Assembly: GCF_010093815.1 (NCBI RefSeq) | Contig: NW_022985555.1 | Coordinates: 990,186-1,054,185, forward strand | Source of the DNA: Pseudovirgaria hyperparasitica | Lineage: Eukaryota > Ascomycota > Dothideomycetes > Acrospermales > Acrospermaceae | Length of the DNA: 64,000 nt | Direction of reading: 5' to 3' | Notes under the pieces: model-generated | Database searches by the model: none | Seen by the model: the letters and a program-made list of their open reading frames with translations, nothing else | What the model was told of the DNA's origin: nothing | Shown: positions 54,247 to 64,000 of the stretch, one piece after another | Numbering within the stretch: the stretch's first letter is position 1 | Layout: every line of letters begins with the position of its first letter | Translations under genes and position numbers: made by a program

Positions 54247-55675
54247 TTATCCTATATTCTCGCCCCTAACCTCCTGTACACACCTCCTAACACCCCCAAC
54301 CTCGCCACACATGAATTCTACGTTCCTGCATATCATTCCCAGCTTTTGCGCCTCCTCCACAAACCCATCCATACTCCCTCCTACCCCAAAATACACTTTC
54401 TTCGCAGCTACGAGTGCTCTCGCGCCCGGCGCACGAGTGAGCAATCTACTCAACACAGAAGAAAAAGTGCGCGTAGCAGCTGGGGAGTAAATTGTTTCAG
54501 ACGCGAGGATGAGTGTCTCTACTGGCGATGAAATGTTCAGTGGGTAATTCGAAGGCATTGCCGACGGTGGCAAAAGCGCGTCGAACGACTCCGTCGCCCA
54601 GGAGCCTCCAATCAGTGTAATTCTGACTTCGTGCTGGAGTAGTGCTTTGAAGGCTTCTACGAGTGCAGGTGTAATCTCCAACGAGCCATTCTCCTGCCAG
54701 CTCTCACTACCAAAGGCTAACGGATTCGGATTTTCTGGGGCAAATGGATGTGTTTTGGCGGGAAGTGTCGATGCATATGTGAGGAGTAAATTAGGCAGAG
54801 TGGCATGTGTGAGAACGGTAGAATTGTAATCCGTTATTGTTAGTGTTAGGCCCTCAGGCTCCGCTTCGCCGCCAGCCAGTACGGTTCGCGATCTTAGATA
54901 CTGCCATAGAACTGTGGCGCTTGGGAGTGCTGTTCCTGCGCCTAGTTCAATGACAGTTCCGGGTCTTTTACCACTGGTCGCAGAGTCGAGTAATAGGGCC
55001 ACTAGATCTAAGCTACACTCCCACGTCTTGAACCCGCCTTCGTACACATTCGTTCGGATGTCCGCGTCGTCTAGGCCCGCAAGGAGAGCAGGTGAGTCTG
55101 ATTCATCTTCAGCGATAAGCTGAAGGCGTATGTCGAAGAGTTCGCGGCGGGGCAGGCGGAGTGTTGTGCCGCCGGGTGATGTTATTGAGATTGTGGTGTA
55201 TGCGATTTGCGACGGGAGGATGGAGAGCTGGGAATGTCAGAATGTTCTGGAAGATATTGACAAGATGTGGGTTTGGGCTGGAGGGGATGAAGGGGCTGAA
55301 CAAAGCATAACATGATGCTTGTGCTGATCATTGTTTGCATAACGACATGCTCGATGCTGATGCTTGAATTACGCGATGTGGTTTAGCGCCGGAACTCCGA
55401 CGGATTTCCGGGTGACGAAATCTGGTCAGAGAGGACGTAAGTCCGAGCAGTTTTGGGGCGAAGGGTATCCATGCAGTACGATATGTGTACTTGAAGTAGT
55501 AGGAGGCCTAAAAACTTACCAACGCGTCAATATCAAGTTTTTGTGGGGGTATCAAGTTTATGCTCTCCGTTTCATTGCTCGCAGAAGTAGAGGGTTCGCT
55601 CTGAGATGCTATGTTCAAAGTCTCGTCATCGGAATCATCACCACCGCTAAAGCCGAATGAAAAACCTTGTGACAT
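54247..55675 (-). CDS. HPM1: Histidine protein methyltransferase (HPM1/METTL18-like)
   Basis: SAM-dependent methyltransferase; in yeast and man it methylates a histidine of ribosomal protein uL3 (RPL3) and affects translation. Exons 55675-55520 and 55227-54247 give 378 aa. Exon 1 begins MSQGFSFGFSGGDDSDDE, the usual N-terminal FSFGFSGDD-type motif of HPM1. Over the splice it reads KLDIDALLSILPSQIAYTTIS, then LPRRELFDIRLQLIAED and NVYEGGFKTWECSLDL, the family's signature. Motif I is VIELGAGTALPS, and TDYNSTVL is the acidic-loop position; LILASETIYSP is motif post-II. The 292-bp intron is long for this window; direct joining fits the family, but an extra small exon cannot be excluded. It shares a divergent promoter with the short-chain dehydrogenase gene. 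Confidence 0.9.
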
Positions 55676-56174
55676 GATGATTCATCGTTGTAAGGGTTTG
55701 GCCATTAAGTTGCACTGGTGTTGATGACAAGGCAAATCCTCTAGTCAGGTTTTCCAACATTTAGCTTGGCACTTATGTAAGCCCCAAACCAGCTCCCGAC
55801 TTTCACTCCTAGTATCGAGGATGGAACTCCCTGTACCTGGCCTTAGCATCAACGCCGACTGCAGTGAGTGCAGGATCTCTTGCCAAGGCAATATGATGAT
55901 GGAACTACCTAGCGCTAACGGAGTTGCGATGCTCCAGCTTGATAGTGAGACGCAAGGCGGCGCTCATGCTCAGGCGATTGCTGAAGACATATAAGAAGCA
56001 GCCATAGACACTTCATTGTGAAGCACATCTTCCAATCGATCCCCAGCTTGGTATATCCCGGATTGCCCTTGACTCTTGTCTAATTTCGGAATCTTACGCA
56101 CAGAATCCGCTTCTCCCAAATCAAAAGATCAATCAAACACTACAGAGGATATCTGCTCGTTCAGCATATTCAGC
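55676..56174. other. Divergent promoter region (HPM1 / SDR)
   Basis: About 500 bp between divergent start codons. A TATAAG at 55990-55995 lies 180 bp upstream of the dehydrogenase ATG and may act as its TATA element. No gene seen. Confidence 0.45.
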
Positions 56175-57245
56175 ATGTCCAACGATTCATTCCATCCATA
56201 TGCCGACCGCCATGTCAACCCCAACGGTGCAGGCGACGCTCGTCCCACAGCCCTACAGGTTGTGCAGGATGAGGGTCTGGTTGGAAAATTGAGTGACAAA
56301 GTCGTGATTGTCACAGGCGCAGCCAGTGGTATTGGCGTTGAAACTGCTCGCGCCATGCACGAGACGGGTGCGAAGGTGTACATCATGGTTCGTGACACTA
56401 AGAAAGGTCAAGAAGTCGTGGACGAAATTCTGGAGAATAGTTCGATCAAGGCAGACATGGGTGTCATCCAAATCGACCTTGCTTCGCTCGCTTCTGTTCG
56501 CAAAGCTGCACAAGAATTCCTCAGTAAGGAGAGCAAACTCAACATCCTCATCAACAATGCTGGAGTCATGGCGATTCCAGAGCGAACGCTCAGTATTGAC
56601 GGCGTAAGTGCTGATGTGCATTCGTTTAATCCTTTACTAACTAAGCTTGAGCATGAACAACAATTCGCGGCCAACTACCTAGGTCATTTTCTTTTATTTC
56701 AACTACTCAAGTCGACACTCCTTTCTTCAGCATCGCCGGGCTCAGATTCGCGGGTCGTAGTCGTGTCTTCGAGTGGCCACCGCACGCAGCCACCTCAATT
56801 CCAGGACCTTACCTTTGAGAAGAATTACAGCCCTTGGGGTGCATATGGCCAAGCAAAAACAGCCACCATTTGGATGTCGAATGAGATCTTCCGACGTTAT
56901 TCTTCTCAGCATCTCACATCAACATCCCTCAACCCAGGCGGGATCTGGACACCTCTTCAGCGACACGTCTCGAAGGAGACACAGGAATCATGGGACAAGG
57001 ATCCGAATGTGCCGAAATTCATGAAGAGTCCTGAGCAAGGGGCGGCGACTTCAGTTTGGGCAGCGATCGGTAAGGTCTGGGAGGGTAATGGCGCCAAGTA
57101 CCTCGAGGACGTTGGCTTGTCATACGAAGTTGATAAAAGCGGAGATGTCAGTCCTGGTGGTTACGCTGCTCATGCTTTTGATGCTGAAGGGGCAGAGAAG
57201 ATGTGGAAAGTCAGTTGTGAGCTCACAGGGGTCAAAGATGACTGA
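56175..57245 (+). CDS. Short-chain dehydrogenase/reductase (retinol dehydrogenase/WW-oxidoreductase-like)
   Basis: NAD(P)(H)-dependent oxidoreductase. Exons 56175-56603 and 56646-57245 give 342 aa. After a 40-residue N-terminal extension comes VVIVTGAASGIGVETA, the TGxxxGxG cofactor motif at about 47-54. NNAGVM follows, then NYLGHFLLFQLL and VVVVSSSGHRT with the catalytic Ser, and the YxxxK pair in WGAYGQAKTA. LNPGGIWTPL is the segment after the active site. The 42-bp intron (GTAAGT donor, ACTAAC branch, AAG acceptor) sits between SIDG and LEHEQQFAANYLGHF; it has a length divisible by three and no stop, so retention would insert 14 residues. The start MSNDSFHPYAD was preferred to an ATG at 56076. 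This subgroup often reduces ketones or polycyclic aldehydes; the substrate is unknown. Confidence 0.9.
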   Translation: MSNDSFHPYADRHVNPNGAGDARPTALQVVQDEGLVGKLSDKVVIVTGAASGIGVETARAMHETGAKVYIMVRDTKKGQEVVDEILENSSIKADMGVIQIDLASLASVRKAAQEFLSKESKLNILINNAGVMAIPERTLSIDGVSADVHSFNPLLTKLEHEQQFAANYLGHFLLFQLLKSTLLSSASPGSDSRVVVVSSSGHRTQPPQFQDLTFEKNYSPWGAYGQAKTATIWMSNEIFRRYSSQHLTSTSLNPGGIWTPLQRHVSKETQESWDKDPNVPKFMKSPEQGAATSVWAAIGKVWEGNGAKYLEDVGLSYEVDKSGDVSPGGYAAHAFDAEGAEKMWKVSCELTGVKDD

Positions 57246-57532
57246 AAAGTGTATGAAAGTCCACACCTGAATATCTCACTGCAACAATGAGGACGTCTCT
57301 GGTCTGTAAACATGGAGCTAAATTTTGTATATGTGCAATCCCTGCTTCGAAATGGATGCAATTTCGTAGCTGCTTCAATCCTGAATTGTTTATGGAGTAC
57401 GAGCATTTTTAACTAGCCTCGGCTACGCAGCGGGGGTCGGCAAATCGAGTGACCCGGTTATGTTCTCTACAGATACATGTTCAGGATACATAGAGTAATT
57501 CGTTGACGGGCTAATTATCTTTGTATACCAAC

Positions 57533-59887
57533 ATGCCGGACTTTACAGATAATCTCAAGCCTCTATATGATGGTGCAGCAATCTTGGAACACGAGCGCAG
57601 CCGATCCTTAGTGAACATCGACGAGCTCTCGAGACATCTACTATCCCGCAATGGCTTTCTCGAACGCCAAGCTCGAGTCTTAGCAATTATCGAAAGGGAA
57701 CAGCTGTTTTCAAAGAAGCAGCAATTGAACCTTTCGAGACCTGTAAGTTAGGAGCCTTGGGAAATGACATGCTGCATGTCTAGCCACTCAAACTCGCAGG
57801 AACGCTATCATCTCGGCCTTGCCCGGGCAAAAGCACTTCGTCGTCTCACCAGGAAGCATGGCTGGGACTTCGAAGACTATCGTATGGCAGAGTATCTCAC
57901 CGACGAGATGTCACCGTATTTTCTGCACATGAGCATGTTTGCGACGACCGTTCGTGAGCAAGCCTCTGACGACCAGAAGCGGTACTGGATGCCCAAAATC
58001 GAGGCTTGGGAGATGATCGGGGCTTATGCACAGACAGAGTTAGGTCATGGAAGCAATGTAAGGGGGTTGGAGACTACCGCTACGTATGATGTGGTAAAGA
58101 AGGAATTTGTTATTCATAGTCCAACTTTGACGGCTTCGAAGGTATGATCACAGTGACGACTAGCGGTAGCATGAGCTGATTGATCTAGTGGTGGAATGGC
58201 AGTATGGGAAGGACAGCCACGCATGCGGTAAGTCTTCAAGGGCAGGAGGCTAAGTACTTAGGCTGATTCACCTTCAGATAGTAGTAGCTCAGCTCATGCT
58301 CCCGAAGAAAGGCCATATAAGTCAATTTGAGTCTTACGGTCCGCATCCATTCATCGTTCGTATTCGTCAGGAAGGCACACACCTTCCACCAGACGGCATC
58401 GTCGTTGGCGATATCGGGGCCAAGTACGGCTATACGTCCATGGACAATGGATATATGCTATTCAACAACTACCGTGTTTCCCACTCCGCAATGCTCGCCC
58501 GATACTCCAAAGTAGATCAGGACACGGGTACCTTCTCTAGGACGGGTAATCCGGCTGTCGTCTATGGTTCACTGACGAATGTACGTGCCAATATCATCAT
58601 GCACGCCAGATTGATCCTCGCTCGGGCGGTCACCATTGCTGTAAGATATACGTCCGTTCGAAGACAGTTCAGAGACCGAGACTCCAAGTCGACCACTGAG
58701 CCTGAGACAGCAGTCCTTGACTATCCTACTGTACAAATACGTCTTTTACCATTGTTGGCAACGGCTTTTGCGTTGCATTACACTGGCGACTCAATGTATA
58801 ACCTGTACAATCAAACGAGAAGTGGGATTGAAAAGGGAGACTTCACAGAGCTTGCAGAGCTCCATAGTACCTCATCGGGGCTGAAGGCCCTGTGTACAAC
58901 GTATGCCGCTGATGGCATCGGTAAGCCATCCCAGGGGGCCCATGTATCACATACTAATGAGTACCAGAAACGTGTCGAAGAGCTATGGGTGGCCACGGGT
59001 TTGGTGGAGGAAGTGGCTTAATCAATATTAATAACGAGTAAGTCATCTTCAAAATAAGGTAAGCTTAGGACTCACTTTAGATAGTTACTTATCTAAGCCA
59101 ACCGTCGAAGGGGATAACTGGATGATAACCCAACAAATGTCGAGTCACTTGATCAAAAAAATGACGGCTGCTGTCAAGAGACCAAACGCCGAACCTGTTG
59201 ACGCCACAGACGAGCTCTTCAAACGCTATCTACAGCAGCAAAAAGCGCGTAAACCCGCCGACGCCGTACACTGGATGTCTATCGATGACAACGCAATTGT
59301 CGACGCGTTCCAATGGAGAGCGGCAGATCTCGTATGTACCTTTCAATTCTATCATGCCAAACTAACAATACCAGACATACCGTGCATACCAGGATCGCGT
59401 AGAGAGAAAGAAGCCCTGGAACTCCCTCCTCATCCAACTCCACAAACTTAGCAAAGCCTTTTCCGAATCCATCGTTGTAACAAATTTCCATGCTTCCCTC
59501 AGGTCAAATAATATTCCTTCCGAAACCTCAACAGTGATACGCGATCTCTACCGCTTGTACGCGCTCCACACCATGGACACCGATGCACGATCCTTCGCAA
59601 CAACCACCGCCGCAACTGATTCCACGCTGGACGCTCTTTCAGACGCAATCCTCAAATTGATGACGAGTATTAGGCCTCATGCGGTCAAACTGGTGGATAG
59701 TTGGATGATGCCTGACTACCTGCTAGATAGTGCGCTGGGAAGGTATGACGGGAAGGTGTACGAGGCGTTGTATGACATGGCACATAGACAGAATCCGTTG
59801 AATCGGACTGTATTTAATTGGGACTGGAGGAGTGAAGAGATCGTGCTGGGAAGTGGGGATGGGGGAAAGCTAGAGTCAAAGCTTTGA
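57533..59887 (+). CDS. Peroxisomal acyl-CoA oxidase
   Basis: FAD enzyme for the first step of peroxisomal fatty-acid beta-oxidation, producing enoyl-CoA and hydrogen peroxide. Seven exons (57533-57742, 57800-58141, 58189-58227, 58278-58920, 58968-59037, 59085-59331, 59375-59887) give 687 aa, the family length. The sequence includes EMIGAYAQTELGHGSNVRGL (FAD/substrate contact), WWNGSMGRTATHA across a 39-bp exon, and NVRANIIMHARLILARAVTIA. RRQFRD is followed by the conserved CRRAMGGHGFGG and KPTVEGDNWMITQQ. The last lies over an intron with a TTTAGATAG acceptor. The C-terminus is SKL, a perfect PTS1 peroxisome signal, and is read only if all introns are removed correctly, a strong check of the model. 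It follows the SDR gene in tandem after about 290 bp; a shared lipid role is possible but not shown. Confidence 0.95.
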
Positions 59888-62800
59888 GGTCCAAAGAAGA
59901 TTGTAATGTGTAGTGTAAAGTTAGATAGGTCATTGCTACCGTGCTATTGAATGTAACAGGATAAGCGAAATCTCGTTGGCGATATGACAAAGGCTGAGTA
60001 TGTTACAGTCATCAAACAGAAGGTTGCGTTTAATTTCACAGGCACCAGCAACGTACAGACCATGTGTGGATATAGCCCTGCTGTGACCTGTATATAGCAT
60101 GTACGTAATATCGCCTTACTTCTTCGAGACGCTGTACGGCCGATAAAGTGACCATGGAGGTGACTTTGTTTGCCGCTGATAGCCCATTGTCATCTTGACC
60201 CTCTAGTGGCTGGCTCTTTTGCCAGCAAGTCTGCTAAAGACGGATCGATTGCCACAGCACCTTTGGCTACTAATGGACGACCATGACCTATCTCTTAACA
60301 AATCATGAGCTCTTGGAGACGTGATATGCGAGTGGCAGCCAGCTTTACTGTCTCACAAGCAAGACGATTATCTCTAGTATGGGTTGATGGAGGCTCTGAA
60401 TATACGTCTGGAGCAACTAGTATCATGCTCAGCGTTCTATAACCATAGAAAGCTTCACAATCGACAAGCCTTGTAGACATTTTCAAAGACTCTGGGGTAT
60501 TGATCATGCACTAGCAACACAATACGTCGTGAAGGTAGTGAGTGCTCTGCAATTTGGTACACATCCTGTCGCGCATAAATGCACAACAAAAACGCATTCA
60601 TCCCAGCCTCGACACGCCTCAGCTTCGCATGAAATATAGTAACATACTATCGCAAAGCTATTTGCACACTTTCAGGCCACATGGGCCTTTTCTTCGGGTC
60701 ACAGGGCTCAAGCTGGGGCCCTGGGCCGAGAAAGACTCACTCGAACAAAGAACAGTCAAATCACAACGCTCTGTCTTGGAATCTGCTCTCCATATCAGAA
60801 TCCACACTCTTCTGTATCATGATAACTTCCAGAGACTCCAGCCACTAGCCTCTCAACGTACTTACACAAGCCATCGTAAGCATCTAGTTCGCTGCCTCTT
60901 ATCAGCCATTTGTATATTCATGCTGTGTATTCATTCAAAATGTGCGAGAGCCTGGAGTATGCTTATGTGATTCGCGTCGCGTCTGATGCGCATGGTATGT
61001 TAGACCACGAGCCCTTGGTCGGTCCACCCTGTCGAAGAAGAGCCTTGCGAAGGAGTGTGCGAGACTGCATCCGCTGGATACTACCATGTCTCTTGCTCTC
61101 TCATTCTTGTTTATCTATTCTCTCCTGACAAAACGCACTTCTTGGACCACTCGATTGTAGTAAAGACGTACTAACGGCTGTCAGTGAGAATTTACTGCAA
61201 AGCTCTTAAACCATATTCATTTCCCTCCAGTCGTCCTTGCACCCTCAGGGGCTGCACCGTTATTACAGATACTTTTGGGATCGTTGTCCATGACGGTAGC
61301 AGTTATCCCTCGCAGCATAGATTCAATGGTTTGAGATGTGTATCTGCCCGAGCGAGGCCATACGAGGCATGCACGGCTGAACGTTCACACGTTCGAGTAC
61401 GGGATATCCAATGTTCTAGCTTGTAATTCTGCTGTCTTTATCTTCACTCTGAACTTATATTCAATCCCTGTGGGCGCCATGCGCGCTCTTGTCTCGCCTG
61501 CCTATTTTTTCTCTTGGTCAGCTCTCTTTCCCCTCCCCTTTATCGTATCTCGTATCCATTCGTTCTATGGATCGCCTTACAGCCCTAGTCGGTTCCGTGT
61601 CTCTTCTTTCGTGAAGATCTTACTCAAACACAACTTCAAATTCATCTTAGAGGCGCGCAATCGCTGGTGTCGCGAGTCTTGCATGATGCCGTGTACCTCG
61701 ACGGGTTGACTGTCTTCCTAATGGACCGCGTAGCGGATGTATAACTTCTAGGACGTGTACGGAGGAAGGTACATGAGATGTACAGAGGAAGGTATAGTGC
61801 TTGTTCGCTAGTATAAGGTAGGTCTTGGAGGCAGAGGTTGAGCTGGGGCACTGAGAACAATGGCTATTTGACTGGGCTTGGTACGGTTGTAGCTGATGTC
61901 TGGCAAGCGCGTTTGCAGAAGGCTCGTTGTTCGGTATATCTATTAGTTGGCTTCGCGTAGAACTAAATACATCTAGAACTGTTATTCCTTCTCTTTCTTT
62001 GCCTGCGCCACTGCGCGCGCCACTTGCTTATCTCTTACACTATGTGACAGTCCCTGTATAGACCTTTCTTGCTGTGGAGAACTTCGTTGGCGAGTGGAAC
62101 CAGTTTGTGATCTTCCATATTTTAGACTCTGATACTCCTCATACTACTCCTGTTGTTAAGACTATGTTGATAGGATATCTTTCTCTTGCGCTTGATAGCC
62201 AGCTCTTTCTTTTACTTGTCTCGCCAGTGGGAGGCCAGTCCCCGCGAAGGCCAGATGCTTGTGACGAGCATTGAGTATGCAGGAACGATGGCTGAGACTC
62301 TGCTACATCTCTTGAATCAAGTGCCCTTGCCGTCTGAAGAGTTTGTCTCTCTCTCGAGGCTCTCAACTGTGCATTCTCCTTGTGCGTTGGTATTATGATT
62401 CTATTGCACCAGTCTGGACCTATTGAGCCTTTTTTTTCTTTTCACACACGGCTATTATCTCTTACCTCTCTATTTTTGTGTCCGTAAGGTAGTGTATTCC
62501 TTTTGGAAATTCGGTGACGACGACCAGAAAGACGATGAGCTGGAGTTCTTCGCCTGGTAGGAGGAGAGGGTATTTGTAGGACTAGGAGAGTAAGGACTGA
62601 TAATTGAATTTACTGCGTACAATTGCTGTAATTGCAGTTAGGCATTCTTTGTGGTGAGATTGCAGTCCGGACTCTGCTGCTGTTCCCCTTGTCCAGTACT
62701 TTGACACAAATCGCAAGTCTTGGCAAAAACAGGAGTTTGCCCAGTCACGCAAAACATTCCCACACCCGTTTTCTCAAGAAACTGGGCATTAGTTTGGTCC

Positions 62801-64000
62801 CAGATACCGCATCATACCAAAAGGCTTATATACGACCGTCTAGCTACGTGGTATACTAAGCAGATATACCAGCAACTACACCCAGCTATGATGGCAACCT
62901 ACGTCAAACCCGCTCTCTAGAATCTCTGGTATTCCCTAATTTTTCTCGTACAGATACATACAACATAGATTCCAGGAGCACACCAAGAAAAACTTATCTC
63001 AATGTAGACATACGCTTTCACTGGATGTCTGAGACTCCAGCCATTCGCACATTCTACGTCCAACGCAATAATGAACCTATCTAAGGTCCAAGTAGATTGA
63101 TTCATGATTTAGATTCTGCGCGTTACCGTCTCTGAGTGCAAGCTTTGCTCAACCTACGGCCTGTTCTCCGGCAACCGTTAGAGGAGGTAGTATGATTGTC
63201 TACTAATATTTAGAACTCTTATGGCCACTTGGAGCTATCCTGGTCTCAATGAGATAAGTGCCTTCTATCAATCTACTGGGTCTGCGTTCTGACTGAGTCA
63301 CAGGATTCCAGCCCTATAGTGTACTTCAATTGCGTCTCGATGACCACTGCCGCCCATCTACCTTCCTTCCAGGGCGAACGAATACAAATATCCAGCACAA
63401 TCAAGATAAATATACAAAGAAGTGGAAGACATGATATCTGACATCGACCGCCCTTCACAGAACTCTGCCGCCACAAGAACAGGGGATAGTAAAGTGTCAA
63501 ATGAGGGCAAGCACTGAAAGCTAAATCGCTGGAGGCCTTTGTCAAGATACATTACGATATTAGCTGCTAGATAATCAATGGCGGTTTTGGGCAGCAGTGT
63601 ATAACACATACTCAGATAATAGGTACTACGGTTCGGGTTGGAATCAGTCTATATTCTCGTACCTTGCATAGAATATCGCAATAGAAGTTCAAGGGTTGAG
63701 TCTCGTGTCTTGTGTCTCGTTCAGTTCATACATGGCTGCAGTGAGCTTTATGATTCATTTAACACACCAATGGTAACAATGTCGTATTTTGATGGTTTTG
63801 GTATTTGAGAATGGGTAGCACTTCGTCGGGACTGCCTTGCCTCTATAGAGGGCTATATTGAAAGTAATACTCACTAGTCGTGAGTTCTATACCTCTTCCA
63901 TCTTTCTCAAGTGAGAGTGGTTCTGTCTGAATGAGCGGTTGTCTCTTGTCAAGGAAGGCAGTCTTGGAAGAGTTCTACCTAGCTCAGTGCCCTGTCTGTT
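59888..64000. other. Gene-free right end of the window
   Basis: More than 4 kb without a gene I can support on either strand. Composition is near that of ordinary DNA, not RIP-like. Two short plus-strand segments look somewhat protein-like: about 62220-62370 (frame with SRQWEASPREGQMLVTSIEY) and about 62488-62560 (VYSFWKFGDDDQKDDELEFF, then a stop). They lie in different frames and may be exons of an unrecognised gene, remains of one, or chance. A short direct repeat built on GTACRGAGGAAGGTA occurs at about 61757-61792. Confidence 0.4.

Noticed and set aside
1-64000. tRNA or rRNA genes
   Set aside because: I looked by eye for B-box-like GGTTCGAAxCC words with a matching A box and cloverleaf and found none; a covariance-model scan would be needed to rule out an unusual tRNA.

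Overview
The window looks like nuclear DNA of a filamentous ascomycete (Pezizomycotina, possibly Dothideomycetes). The genes carry short GT-AG introns of about 42-165 bp (one of about 290 bp) and encode typical filamentous-fungal families: a SLN1-type hybrid histidine kinase, a class II hydrophobin, a Clr2 silencing protein and a fruit-body-type lectin. One transposon shows a strong RIP-like loss of CpA/TpG. The class assignment is inference; no rRNA, tRNA, CRISPR or bacterial-type signal was seen.

Layout. 1-7 kb: the 3' part of a metallo-beta-lactamase-like gene and a four-exon SLN1-type osmosensor kinase. 7-11.3 kb: a class II hydrophobin gene tail to tail with a long mucin-like, probably GPI-anchored surface protein. 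12.0-15.5 kb: a decayed Tc1/mariner-type DNA transposon with 116-bp inverted ends, an unusually clean end sequence and a second, unidentified decayed reading frame. 16-18.2 kb: an EMP70/TM9SF membrane protein. 18.2-27 kb: a gene-poor, accessory-looking stretch with an eight-cysteine small secreted protein, a stand-alone kinase-like protein, a 2OG-Fe(II) oxygenase and a second Ser/Thr-rich cell-surface protein, followed by a 52-bp duplication and a 21-bp minisatellite.

27-33 kb: an aldehyde dehydrogenase, an FRG1-family protein and a fungal fruit body lectin, separated by long pyrimidine-rich, repeat-rich gene-free DNA that continues to 36.4 kb. 36-60 kb is a compact housekeeping block: UPF0658 Golgi protein, PP4 regulatory subunit 2, a conserved coiled-coil protein, Clr2, a type II membrane protein, SYM1/MPV17, mitochondrial threonyl-tRNA synthetase, a conserved membrane protein, the histidine methyltransferase HPM1, a short-chain dehydrogenase and a peroxisomal acyl-CoA oxidase ending in SKL. 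60-64 kb has no gene I can support.

The genes do not form one obvious pathway. The clearest theme is a contrast between the left part (surface or secreted proteins, transposon, sparse genes) and the right part (dense conserved genes, often in divergent or convergent pairs). Exon structures were worked out by hand from splice signals, reading-frame continuity and remembered family conservation; every spliced length given is a whole number of codons.
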